Shown here: one piece after another, positions 32,161 through 42,075 of the stretch
Numbering within the stretch: the stretch's first letter is position 1
How the letters are laid out: every line of letters starts with the position of its first letter
Origin: Morinoia aosen
Taxonomy: Eukaryota; Arthropoda; Malacostraca; Amphipoda; Talitridae
Length of the DNA: 64,000 nucleotides
NCBI GenBank assembly: GCA_030386875.1
Contig: CM059569.1
Span: 49,639,842-49,703,841, forward strand
Reading direction: 5' to 3'
Notes under the pieces: model-generated
What the model was told of the DNA's origin: nothing
Database searches by the model: none
Seen by the model: only the letters and a program-made list of their open reading frames with translations
Program-made: the position numbers and the translations under genes

Positions 32161-34015
32161 GAATCTAACGATATCGTATATTTCTGTCTAACCCTGTCTT
32201 TAATTTAATCTTTATGACTTGAAGTCTTATTTAGAGAAACATTTTCGTATTATTTTCGATGTCATGCTCATGGTTTACCAATCACCCGTGCCTTGCACTG
32301 ACAAGGACGCGTTTGAACGCTGCAGTTTCGAAGAATCAAGTCTCGAAAGTCGACTTTGTAATGGATTATCAACTTTTTCAGCTTTTTCGAAGCGAAATAG
32401 AGCCAGATGTTCGTTTCGCTACTTGATGTTCGGGTAGCATGAAAATTCGACCTTTCTTCATCACTTCCCACAGTGAGAAGGTGCAAAAGTCGTACAAATA
32501 CTCGACATACTTCACAACCTGATTGACTGAAATTGTAAATGACATACTACAGCTGTTGCTCACCAACTAACCCATGAAGAAGAAGTTTAATTCTTCTAGG
32601 TTTGATTGCAAAATATGGAATATAATGTCTACGAATTTATGGCAGGCTACAGGAATAGTGGTTTAATCGAGCGAGTGTAGGAAAACGCCACGAGACAAAC
32701 ATCTACTCTCACACGGCTTCGTGCTTGTCGGAGTTGAAGTGAATGAAAAAAATGGTCCTCGGCAATATGCGCCGCAATATCCCCTGTATTATCTTCGACA
32801 TATTTTGCAGGCACCTTGATAGATTGGCGCCCGAAATAGCTCAAGCGCCCACGTCATTGCGCATCCTCGATTCCTCCTCGACAGCTCGAGGAAGCGCAAT
32901 TTTTCAAGCCGAGACAATCACGTCAAAGGCAATACAAGTCCCCACTCTGTTGTTAATACACTATCTCACGATCGTCCCGCAGGCGTTTTCCATCCATCTC
33001 CTGATGTCTTTTTCTCTCGAAAGAGAGGCAGAATACTATCACAACCGACCTTTCGATTTAATTTAAATTCTCACTTTACTTTTTAATTAAATCGAGATAC
33101 CTACACCTTCTTTGGTCAACGTTACTATCCGCGACCACCGACACTGACCTTTTATGATTTTCTAGAGCCACCGGAAATGTAAACCTTCACTGAGCTTCTC
33201 TGGGGTCTGATAATCGTCCTAAATGAACGGAAACGCAAACAATACCTTGAATAAATAAGTGGTACACATCGTTACGCTGGGCTAGAAGCTTTCGAGGCCG
33301 TGTACAGGGAACTTAGAAATCCTGAAATCAAGCGATCTCGCGCTCCACTTGTTTGTGTTGACGTTTGGTAGCTAATTACTTACGTATTCAGGGTAGCTAA
33401 AATCTTATTCACTCAGGGTAGCTAAAAACCTTCAGCCATTGATGTTGAGTTAAATCTAGGTCGCTGAAATTTTCGGTTTTGAGGTTCAAAAAATGTTGGA
33501 GGAATGGAATCAAGCAAGTATTGTCCTAAATGACGATGTTAATCGAAGGCTGTGGTGATTATACACACGTAAATGCTGCCTTGTTGTTGCCCAATGTTAA
33601 AACAGGGAAAATTTGGTGAAATGAGTCGCTTGAAATGAACAGAATGTAAAGTAAAATTTTAAAATTTTCGGATTTTTTTAAGGAAGATTTTGAGTATTTT
33701 ATGTACTGAACTGTATTCAAACATAATTGAATGAACGATCAAAATCTCTACCAATTTCATATCGTGTGCTTTTAAATGCACGTTGATATTAAGTCAAACC
33801 TATAGGCGTATTGCCTGAAATTTCTAATATATTTCATTTTACAGGCGGTATGAATGTTAACTTAGAATTATATTCCATTATTTCTGTATACAAAGCCAGT
33901 AAAGGAACATGAAACCTGATCAGATGAGTGTTATATTTTAAATGCCCAATAATCTTTAAATTCTTAACGATTCACGATTTAGAGTTGAGGATGAACTTTG
34001 GATTTCTACCCTCCT

Positions 34016-34016
<1 letters not shown>
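32161..34016. other. intergenic DNA, no gene recognised
   Basis: AT-rich, with only short frames on both strands (up to about 107 codons) and no recognisable domains. Confidence 0.5.

Positions 34017-34047
<31 letters not shown>
34017..34047. repeat. (CA)n microsatellite, about 15 units
   Basis: An uninterrupted run of CA dinucleotides. Local frames reading through it (Thr-His repeats) are artefacts. Confidence 0.95.
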
Positions 34048-34048
<1 letters not shown>

Positions 34049-35674
34049 ACGTACACTCAAAAACGAAGAGTTTTCTTTTGCAGTTTCGTGGAACTTGGTA
34101 TTCCGCAAGCTGAATCCTCTAGATCACGCGGGCTTTACCTGGTTATCTTTCTATCAAGTCGTTCTCCAGGATCAGGTTCTGTTTTCCCTCCAAGACTGGA
34201 AGATTTCTACTGACTTAGCTGGGAGTCTCGTGCGCAGGCACTCTCATGGGCTCTCATGGGCTGCGTGCTAGCATCAATAAAGTTTGCAATGTTATAAATT
34301 TTTCATTAAAAGACAGAAGTAGCAACATAACAATATAATTAGGCACTAATGCTCTTTAGAAGGGTCTAATTACTAAAAATCGAAACTCTCAAAAGCAATG
34401 AAGAATAATCCTAGAGTTTTCCCTTGAACGCAGGGTTTCATATTTCCACCATCTTTTGTATCGAGGATAGCATTTTATTTCATATATATAGAAAATGATG
34501 CACCAACGAAAAGCGAGAAAGCTTGTCTACAAGAAACATATCTCATGCACAATTAACCTGATGGATATAAAATAAAAACCTTTCTGATAATAAGCCAGTG
34601 AAATTGGCATATATCTCTGATTTCTCTTATCAATTATAATTTTTGTCTGAACGCATGATGAGACGAGTTATGACAAAACGCTCGGCCGCAGATTTATGGG
34701 CTATATAAAGAGTTTATGAGGGCGGTAAACAAAATTAGCGTTCTTGTAAACTCTGCTGATATTTCCCGACCGTTTATCTTGATTGAAATGTTTCTACAAC
34801 ATGGAAAAACTTTGATCTTCGTCATTATACAAAAACTAATTTGATCATTCTTCAGGGTCGTTGCCAAAGAATTCGTATGTGCTGAAAAGTGGCTCGCCTT
34901 CAATCAAACCTTCTCAACTGAAAAATAAAAAAAAATTTTGCTGCCGTAGATCGAACTCAAGTTAAAAATCCAAGCCTCCTTCATGAACTGCCCTGCGCTA
35001 ATTTCAGGGGACGAATATTCAAGAAATTGACTTTTTCAATTGGGAAAGTGTGAGAGAAATTACGTTTTCTGCTGAACTGTTACGACGACGTAACTTTTTT
35101 CAGAAGCCAGCCTTCGGATACCTTTCTGTTAGAATTATAAATGAAAGGGCAAGGAAACACGCCTTTGGTGAGATCAATACCTTATTTAAGAAAGTCAATG
35201 AACAGAAATATTTGAAACGTTTCAACCTTATCAACCTGACAACGAGCAGAGAAAAACTAGTCAAATGTCAAATGTAATTTAAAATAAATCAACTATGGAA
35301 CCAGAAAAGCAGTATATAGACGTAAAAAAAACAGCTCACTGACAACGAAGTAATAAGGTTCACTATCAGTATTACATTAGATGTAAAGGGCACGCTGAGA
35401 GCATATCATCTCTGGTGGTATCCAGTCACACAGCTGCTCGAGCCTCAGGCCGCTTCATGTGGATGCATTCGACAATGGAGGGGTGGAAAGGTTTAGTGGA
35501 CTACTTGCATAGGAAATCCACTGTTAGTAGTCCATTTATTTATTCTATGTTCCAACACACGCTGGTTGCTGTAACGTTCGCAAAATTTAGGAATTATTCA
35601 CAAGCTTCAGATTTTTACGCATAAAACAAAAAAAAATTAATACATAAAAGCTCCAATACATCGCTCCAATATTA
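34048..35674. other. intergenic DNA, no gene recognised
   Basis: AT-rich spacer. Short frames such as 35050-35277 have no recognisable homology. Confidence 0.5.
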
Positions 35675-35785
35675 ACTAAAAGCTAATATGGGAGCTAACA
35701 TGAGCTAAATTGAGCTAATATGAGCTAATATGAGCAAATATGAGCTAAATAAAAAATTTGCTAAAAGCTAATATGAGCTATGACG
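35675..35785. repeat. degenerate 10-11-bp repeat (atgagctaat)
   Basis: Repeated atgagctaat/aaat units with spacing changes, about eight recognisable copies. Confidence 0.7.
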
Positions 35786-36439
35786 CTTATTTGTTTGCGA
35801 GGAAACCTGATTTTCCTGTTGCTTTCACTCCTCGGTGAAATAATTTTCTCACTTTTCGGTCTCGTTGAGTTTTTTTTTTTAAATTAGCTAGAACAAATTT
35901 ACGTCTCTTTGAAACTGCTTGAAATATAAGTACCTGAGAATCTCAAAGATCATCGTGCACTTCATTTTCTTGGGTTAGTCATTAGTAGACAACTGTACAT
36001 GGTTTTATTTTTTAATTTTACAAGTAACGTGTTTTAAATTTGCTCTTTTGCGAATGTTTCAAGCTGATTAATTTCGGTTTACTACCTTCTTGATTTTATA
36101 ATACTGAAAATCTCTCATTTTAAATAATTTAAGAATACAATATTCGTATGATAACAGTTTATGCAGTGAAGAAATTATAGGTAATATTTCCTTCCTTTAT
36201 TACACACAACGTTAAATCGCATGTACAAAATTACTGTCAACCGACGTCTAAATGTAAGACATATCGATAGAAAATCCCATAGTTCGATATCAGCTCCGAC
36301 CATTCTCCGATGCAGCCAAAAACGCCGAGCAAAACATGCCCCAATGGGAACTTTGATAAAAATGATTCTTTCAGACCTCACATCGAGATGACCCTGGTTG
36401 CATTGGTGCAATGAACGAAGCACTTATCATTAGACACAA

Positions 36440-36650
36440 TGGTGTTGCACGTGCCTCAGGGTGATCGTAGGCTTCAAATTCTTTTGCCCCAAAAAATCTG
36501 GTTACTTCTGAACATCGTAAGTAGTTAATGGTTATGACAGACGGTTGGCATGCTGTGGCAGAGAGAAATTTGCATAAAATGTCTTTGTTGCTTTGTCAGA
36601 GTGTGTCGTTCTGTAATCACGCGGCTGAAGTACGGAGCTCTGGAAAATTT
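36440..36650. repeat. left arm of a large, diverged inverted repeat
   Basis: The blocks ctggttacttctgaac, cgtaagtagttaatggtt, ggttggcatgctgtg and ggctttgtcagagtgtgt-like sequence reappear in reverse complement and the same order at about 38480-38690. The arms differ by many substitutions and a ~30-bp insertion. The mariner chimera lies between them. They may be ends of an old element or two copies of one dispersed repeat in opposite orientation. Confidence 0.65.
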
Positions 36651-37269
36651 CCATTCAGGAGCAAACCGATATTCCCTTTCGGGTCAACACTTTTCTTTTC
36701 AGTTTATGTTGCTGAAACCAGTTTTTGCAAGTTGTATAAAATGTTACCAAGGAGAATGAAACTCCTTCCTTATTGTGTAGAACCCTTTGGCTCGTTTTTA
36801 CTTATCAAAACCATATTCTACAATTCCATTCAGATAGATACTGACGTATTCTTGATGTTCAGAGGTACCCAACTTGAGAAGAAGTCGTGAGAAAATAAGT
36901 TGCTCGACTCACTTTGCCACTAGATTATGCAGTTTAATTACGATGCTTAATTTTAGCCAACATACCTACTTAACGTAGCGCTTTCAAATTGCTGAGCTAA
37001 TTTTCGGATGGAATTCACACTCACATCTACTTCAGTCAGTTCACCCGTATATTTTACAGCTCTCGCACAGGGTACAAAATCAAATTTATACAAAGCTCTA
37101 TGCTGTACATTTTTTATTCGTTACGCACTGATACAGATATAAATACTGCTGAGATTTCACGATTATCAAACAGATAAAAATATCGACTTGCAATATCAGT
37201 ATATTCATTGCTTGAGATGAATTCAAATATGTTTAAAGGAGAGCACTTATTATACGAAAGAGTGAGACA
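36651..37269. other. spacer between inverted arm and mariner chimera
   Basis: AT-rich. A plus-strand frame at 36528-36890 begins inside the arm and has no recognisable domain. Confidence 0.45.
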
Positions 37270-37342
37270 TACGAGGCCTGTCGAAAAAGTATCCGACCTT
37301 TGGCCAGAAAAAATACTTCAACAACCTGACGGGGTTGGGACC

Positions 37343-37822
37343 CTAATCCCCTTCAAAGTAGGCTCCTTGTGCTTCCACACACTTAGCCCACCGATCCTTC
37401 CACTGCCGGAAACACCTCTGGAAGTCTTCTTTTGGAATGGTGTTCAGCTCTGTCGTCGCGTTCCGCATTATCTCTTCTCTACTCTCAAAACGGGATCCTT
37501 TCAGTGGTGTCTTCAATTTTGGAAACAACCAGAAGTCGCAAGGAGCCAGGTCTGGAGAGTAGGGAGGTTGGCGAACGGTCGTAATTCCATGTTTGGCCAA
37601 GAAATTGCGGATCAAATGGGATGAATGTGCGGGCGCGTTGTCGTGATGCAAGTGCCAGTTGTTCGCAGTCCACATGTCTGGTCTTTTGCGCCGAACTGCA
37701 TCACGAAGTCGCCGGAGAACATCCTGATAGTACTCCTTTGTCACTGTTTGTCCTTCCGGTGCGTATTCGTGATGCACAATTCCACGGACATCAAAGAAAA
37801 CAGTCAGCATCGAAGGAGTCAA
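37343..37822 (-). pseudogene. mariner transposase, C-terminal half only
   Basis: 159 codons matching the catalytic half of a mariner transposase: MLTVFFDVRGIVHHEY, HHDNAPAHSS and YSPDLAPCDFWLFPKLK, ending KCVEAQGAYFEGD. The second and third catalytic Asp are separated by 34 residues, the mariner DD34D signature. The N-terminal helix-turn-helix region and the first catalytic Asp are missing, so it cannot be active. The reading frame itself is undamaged, which suggests the rearrangement is not ancient. Confidence 0.9.
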
Positions 37823-37825
37823 ACA

Positions 37826-37948
37826 GGCAATGCGACGATGGAGCTGAACACCATTCTAAAAAAAAACTACCAGAGGTGTTTCCAGCAGTGGAAGGATCGG
37901 TGGGCTAAGTGTGTGCAAGCACAAGGGGCATACTTTGAAGGGGATTAG
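37826..37948 (+). pseudogene. second mariner transposase tail, inverted
   Basis: About 38 codons on the plus strand ending QWKDRWAKCVQAQGAYFEGD and TAG, homologous to the tail of the minus-strand fragment (QWKDRWAKCVEAQGAYFEGD). Differences such as ILKKNY against IPKEDF show that it came from a slightly different copy or has diverged. The breakpoint with the left half lies near 37820-37826. Confidence 0.8.
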
Positions 37949-38021
37949 GGTCCCAACTCCGACAGGTATTCGAAATATTTTTTCTGGCCAAAGGTCGGAT
38001 ACTTTTTAGACAGGCCTCGTA

Positions 38022-38479
38022 TTTTGGGATCAATAGTGCGTACAAAAATAATGCTTTAGAATATGCCTTGAAAGGAAGTTTTACTAAAAATAATTGGGTC
38101 GAAATGTCATGTTTGTGATTAACAGATATATTCAACTTCATTTCCAATGAAAAAACATTCGATTCCAAGCAACAGAGCGTTGTATTTCATTTGTCTGGAC
38201 GCAATACAGTCGATCCACTGGTTGTACGAGACCATATTTTGGGAACTTCAACTTTTAAGTACTAAAATTGACACCAGTTTTCGATTTGGTCCGATGTTTG
38301 AATCAAGTTGGAACATCAGAGAGTAGCTGGGACTAATTTCTATAAGTATACGTTGAGGTCCGCTTAAAATGTCATGAAATTCGTGGGTCTGCTGTACTTC
38401 TCTGGAAATATGAGAATTCCACTACTTTCAATAATGAAGTTCAGTCTAAGGGATAAAACGCCTTACTTCAGCTGCCTGA
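38022..38479. other. intergenic DNA between mariner chimera and right inverted arm
   Basis: AT-rich; no gene is recognised. Confidence 0.5.
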
Positions 38480-38690
38480 TTACAGATCTACACACTCTGA
38501 CAAAGCCACAAAGGCATCGCACGCAAATTTTTCCCAAACACAACATGCCAACCATTAATTACTGTCACATTAATTTTCTGTCACAACCATTAATTACTTA
38601 CGACGTTCAGAAGTAACCAGAATTCTTTAGAGCAAAAGAAAATGTCGTATGAGAGCGTGAAAAACTTGCGCTAGCCACAAAGAAATCGGT
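38480..38690. repeat. right arm of the large inverted repeat
   Basis: Reverse-complement partner of about 36440-36650. For example, tacgacgttcagaagtaacc pairs with ggttacttctgaacatcgta. It carries an extra near-duplicate of the attaattactgtcacatt block. Confidence 0.65.
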
Positions 38691-39137
38691 CAGCATTATC
38701 TGAGTTAATGTAATTATGGAGATATACTCGCCCACCGCAGGCTGCTCTGACCCCGCATCTGATATAAAACTTAGTACAAGTCTGTGATACGAAAGTTGCG
38801 AGTGTATCACGACATTCCGTTTTCTCTCACTATGAAAGATGTGAATATTTCTGAACATCGTTTTGAACACCTCATGAGCTGAAAGTAACACACTCGGACG
38901 CGGATAACTAACTTGAAATTACTTCGAGATATGATATTAAAAGTCCAATTTATCCATCTTTGATCAAATAATAAAATCAGTTGGCGTTTTACAGTTCATT
39001 CCTCTCCGCTTCAGGGACACAGGCAGCCCTGCTGCACTCTGAGCTGGCGAAGTTGACCGTGCCACCCGATGTTCAATTTAGATAATTCCTTCTAGGCTGT
39101 CGTGCTACCTTATCTCGACTCCGATGACCACGAGGCT
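38691..39137. other. intergenic DNA, no gene recognised
   Basis: Short spacer before the 27-bp array. Nothing recognisable. Confidence 0.5.
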
Positions 39138-42075
39138 AAGATAACCCTGCACTGAGAGCCATGGAAGATAACCCTGCTCTGAGAGCCATGGAAGATAACC
39201 CTGAACTGAGAGCCATGGAAGATAACCCTGCTCTGCGAGCCATGGAAGATAACCCTGAACTGAGAGCCATGGAAGATAACCCTGCTCTGAGAGCCATGGA
39301 AGATAACCCTGAACTGAGAGCCATGGAAGATAACCCTGCTCTGAGAGCCATGGAAGATACCCCTGCACTGAGAGCCATGGAAGATACCCCTGCACTGAGA
39401 GCCATGGAAGATAACCCTGCACTGAGAGCCATGGAAGATAACCCTGCAGTGAGAGCCATGGAAGATAACCCTGCACTGAGAGTCATGGAAGATAACCCTG
39501 CTCTGAGAGCCATGGAAGATACCCCTGCACTGAGAGCCATGGAAGATAACTCTGCACTGAGAGTCATGGAAGATAACCCTGCTCTGAGAGCCATGGAAGA
39601 TAACCCTGCACTGAGAGCCATGGAAGATAACCCTGCACTGAGAGCCATGGAAGATAACCCTGCTCTGAGAGCCATGGAAGATAACCCTGCACTGAGAGCC
39701 ATGGAATATAACCCTGCACTGAGAGTCATGGAAGATAACCCTGCTCTGAGAGCCATGGAAGATAACCCTGCACTGAGAGCCATGGAAGATAACCCTGCAC
39801 TGAGAGTCATGGAAGATAACCCTGCTCTGAGAGTCATGGAAGATAACCCTGCTCTGAGAGCCATGGAAGATAACCCTGCACTGAGAGCCATGGAAGATAA
39901 CCCTGCACTGAGAGCCATGGAAGGTAACCCTGCAGTGAGAGCCATGGAAGATAACCCTGCACTGAGAGTCATGGAAGATAACCCTGCTCTGAGAGCCATG
40001 GAAGATAACCCTGCACTGAGAGCCATGGAAGATAACCCTGCACTGAGAGCCATGGAAGATAACCCTGCAGTGAGAGCCATGGAAGATAACCCTGCACTGA
40101 GAGTCATGGAAGATAACCCTGCTCTGAGAGCCATGGAAGACAACCCTGCTCTGAGAGCCATGGAAGATAACCCTGAACTGAGAGCCATGGAAGATAACCC
40201 TGCTCTGAGAGCCATGGAAGATAACCCTGCTCTGAGAGCCATGGAAGACAACCCTGAACTGAGAGCCATGGAAGATAACCCTGCACTGAGAGCCATGGAA
40301 GATAACCCTGCAGTGAGAGCCATGGAAGATAACCCTGCTCTGAGAGCCATGGAAGATAACCCTGCAGTGAGAGCCATGGAAGATAACCCTGCTCTGAGAG
40401 CCATGGAAGATAACCCTGAACTGAGAGCCATGGAAGATAACCCTGCACTGAGAGCCATGGAAGATAACCCTGCAGTGAGAGCCATGGAAGATAACCCTGC
40501 ACTGAGAGTCATGGAAGATAACCCTGCTCTGAGAGCCATGGAAGATACCCCTGCACTGAGAGCCATGGAAGATAACTCTGCACTGAGAGTCATGGAAGAT
40601 AACCCTGCACTAAGAGCCATGAAAGATAACCCTGCTCTGAGAGCCATGGGAGATAACCCTGAACTGAGAGCCATGGAAGATAACCCTGCTCTGAGAGCCA
40701 TGGAAGATAACCCTGAACTGAGAGCCATGGAAGATAACCCTGCTCTGAGAGCCATGGAAGATACCCCTGCACTGAGAGCCATGGAAGATACCCCTGCACT
40801 GAGAGCCATGGAAGATAACCCTGCACTGAGAGCCATGGAAGATAACCCTGCACTGAGAGCCATGGAAGATAACCCTGCACTGATAGCCATGGAATATAAC
40901 CCTGCACTGAGAGTCATGGAAGATAACCCTGCTCTGAGAGCCATGGAAGATAACCCTGCACTGAGAGCCATGGAAGATAACCCTGCACTGAGAGCCATGG
41001 AAGATAACCCTGCACTGAGAGTCATGGAAGATAACCCTGCTCTGAGAGCCATGGAAGATAACCCTGCACTGAGAGCCATGGAAGGTAACCCTGCAGTGAG
41101 AGCCATGGAAGATAACCCTGCACTGAGAGTCATGGAAGATAACCCTGCTCTGAGAGCCATGGAAGATAACCCTGCACTGAGAGCCATGGAAGATAACCCT
41201 GCAGTGAGAGCCATGGAAGATAACCCTGCACTGAGAGTCATGGAAGATAACCCTGCTCTGAGAGCCATGGAAGATACCCCTGCACTGAGAGCCATGGAAG
41301 ATAACTCTGCACTGAGAGTCATGGAAGATAACCCTGCTCTGAGAGCCATGGAAGATAACCCTGCTCTCAGAGCCATGGAAGATAACCCTGCACTGAGAGC
41401 CATGGAAGATAACCCTGCAGTGAGAGCCATGGAAGATAACCCTACACTGAGAGTCATGGAAGATAACCCTGATCTGAGAGCCATGGAAGATACCCCTGCA
41501 CTGAGAGCCATGGAAGATAACTCTGCACTGAGAGTCATGGAAGATAACCCTGCTCTGAGAGCCATGGAAGATAACCCTGCACTGAGAGCCATGGAAGATA
41601 ACCCTGCACTGAGAGCCATGAAAGATAACACTGCTCTGAGAGCCATGGAAGATAACCCTGCACTGAGAGCCATGGAAGATAACCCTGCACTGAGAGTCAT
41701 GGAAGATAACCCTGCTCTGAGAGCCATGGAAGATAACCCTGCACTGAGAGCCATGGAAGATAACCCTGCAGTGAGAGCCATGGAAGATAACCCTGCACTG
41801 AGAGTCATGGAAGATAACCCTGCTCTGAGAGCCATGGAAGATAACCCTGCACTGAGAGCCATGGAAGATAACCCTGCACTGAGAGCCATGGAAGATAACC
41901 CTGCACTGAGAGCCATGGAAGATAACCCTGCACTGAGAGCCATGGAAGGTAACCCTGCACTGAGAGCCATGGACTCCTGGGCTGTAATCGGTTCCAGGAG
42001 TCCGGCCTGTTGACAAGGTTTCGACTGGCAGCTGCCAAACTGTGAATTTGGTGTTTTCTTAACCTTCCGCTTCAT
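39136..42075 (-). CDS. very tentative repeat-protein frame over the 27-bp array
   Basis: It is listed because the minus frame starts at an ATG outside the array with a 34-residue unique, basic N-terminus (MKRKVKKTPNSQFG). It reads 105 nine-residue units (SMALSAGLS type) and stops with TAG exactly at the far array border. It has no recognisable domain, no close promoter signal, and competing open frames on both strands. I think it is probably not a gene. Confidence 0.12.
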   Translation of the reverse strand: MKRKVKKTPNSQFGSCQSKPCQQAGLLEPITAQESMALSAGLPSMALSAGLSSMALSAGLSSMALSAGLSSMALSAGLSSMALRAGLSSMTLSAGLSSMALTAGLSSMALSAGLSSMALRAGLSSMTLSAGLSSMALSAGLSSMALRAVLSFMALSAGLSSMALSAGLSSMALRAGLSSMTLSAELSSMALSAGVSSMALRSGLSSMTLSVGLSSMALTAGLSSMALSAGLSSMALRAGLSSMALRAGLSSMTLSAELSSMALSAGVSSMALRAGLSSMTLSAGLSSMALTAGLSSMALSAGLSSMALRAGLSSMTLSAGLSSMALTAGLPSMALSAGLSSMALRAGLSSMTLSAGLSSMALSAGLSSMALSAGLSSMALRAGLSSMTLSAGLYSMAISAGLSSMALSAGLSSMALSAGLSSMALSAGVSSMALSAGVSSMALRAGLSSMALSSGLSSMALRAGLSSMALSSGLSPMALRAGLSFMALSAGLSSMTLSAELSSMALSAGVSSMALRAGLSSMTLSAGLSSMALTAGLSSMALSAGLSSMALSSGLSSMALRAGLSSMALTAGLSSMALRAGLSSMALTAGLSSMALSAGLSSMALSSGLSSMALRAGLSSMALRAGLSSMALSSGLSSMALRAGLSSMALRAGLSSMTLSAGLSSMALTAGLSSMALSAGLSSMALSAGLSSMALRAGLSSMTLSAGLSSMALTAGLPSMALSAGLSSMALSAGLSSMALRAGLSSMTLRAGLSSMTLSAGLSSMALSAGLSSMALRAGLSSMTLSAGLYSMALSAGLSSMALRAGLSSMALSAGLSSMALSAGLSSMALRAGLSSMTLSAELSSMALSAGVSSMALRAGLSSMTLSAGLSSMALTAGLSSMALSAGLSSMALSAGVSSMALSAGVSSMALRAGLSSMALSSGLSSMALRAGLSSMALSSGLSSMARRAGLSSMALSSGLSSMALRAGLSSMALSAGLS
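39138..41972. repeat. 27-bp satellite array, 105 units
   Basis: The array spans 2,835 bp, exactly 105 units of gagagccatggaagataa plus ccctgcact. Variants (agtcatgg, gcagtg, gaactg, gatacccct, aactctg, ggtaacc) recur in ordered blocks, so there is higher-order structure. The unit is nine codons long and stop-free in several frames, so frames of 950 (plus), 982, 468 and other codons (minus) span it. Plus-strand units read MEDNPALRA and minus-strand units SMALSAGLS. No indel breaks the 27-bp phase. The double-strand openness makes a satellite much likelier than a gene. Confidence 0.95.

Larger units (their letters stand above)
37270..38021. mobile_element. palindromic mariner chimera (two 3' ends head-to-head)
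   Basis: TA dinucleotides (37270-37271 and 38020-38021) flank ends that are inverted copies: cgaggcctgtcgaaaaagta at the left, ending actttttagacaggcctcg at the right. Both ends then enter the same transposase C-terminal coding sequence, on the minus strand at the left and on the plus strand at the right. The element therefore has two mariner 3' halves facing outward and no 5' half. Arms are about 190 bp, with unpaired mariner sequence between about 37460 and 37825. It cannot encode a full transposase but could be moved in trans. Confidence 0.85.

Noticed and set aside
39161-42013. 950-codon plus-strand open frame over the 27-bp array
   Set aside because: It starts and ends inside or beside a satellite whose unit is nine codons and stop-free in several frames. 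Long frames are open on both strands at once.
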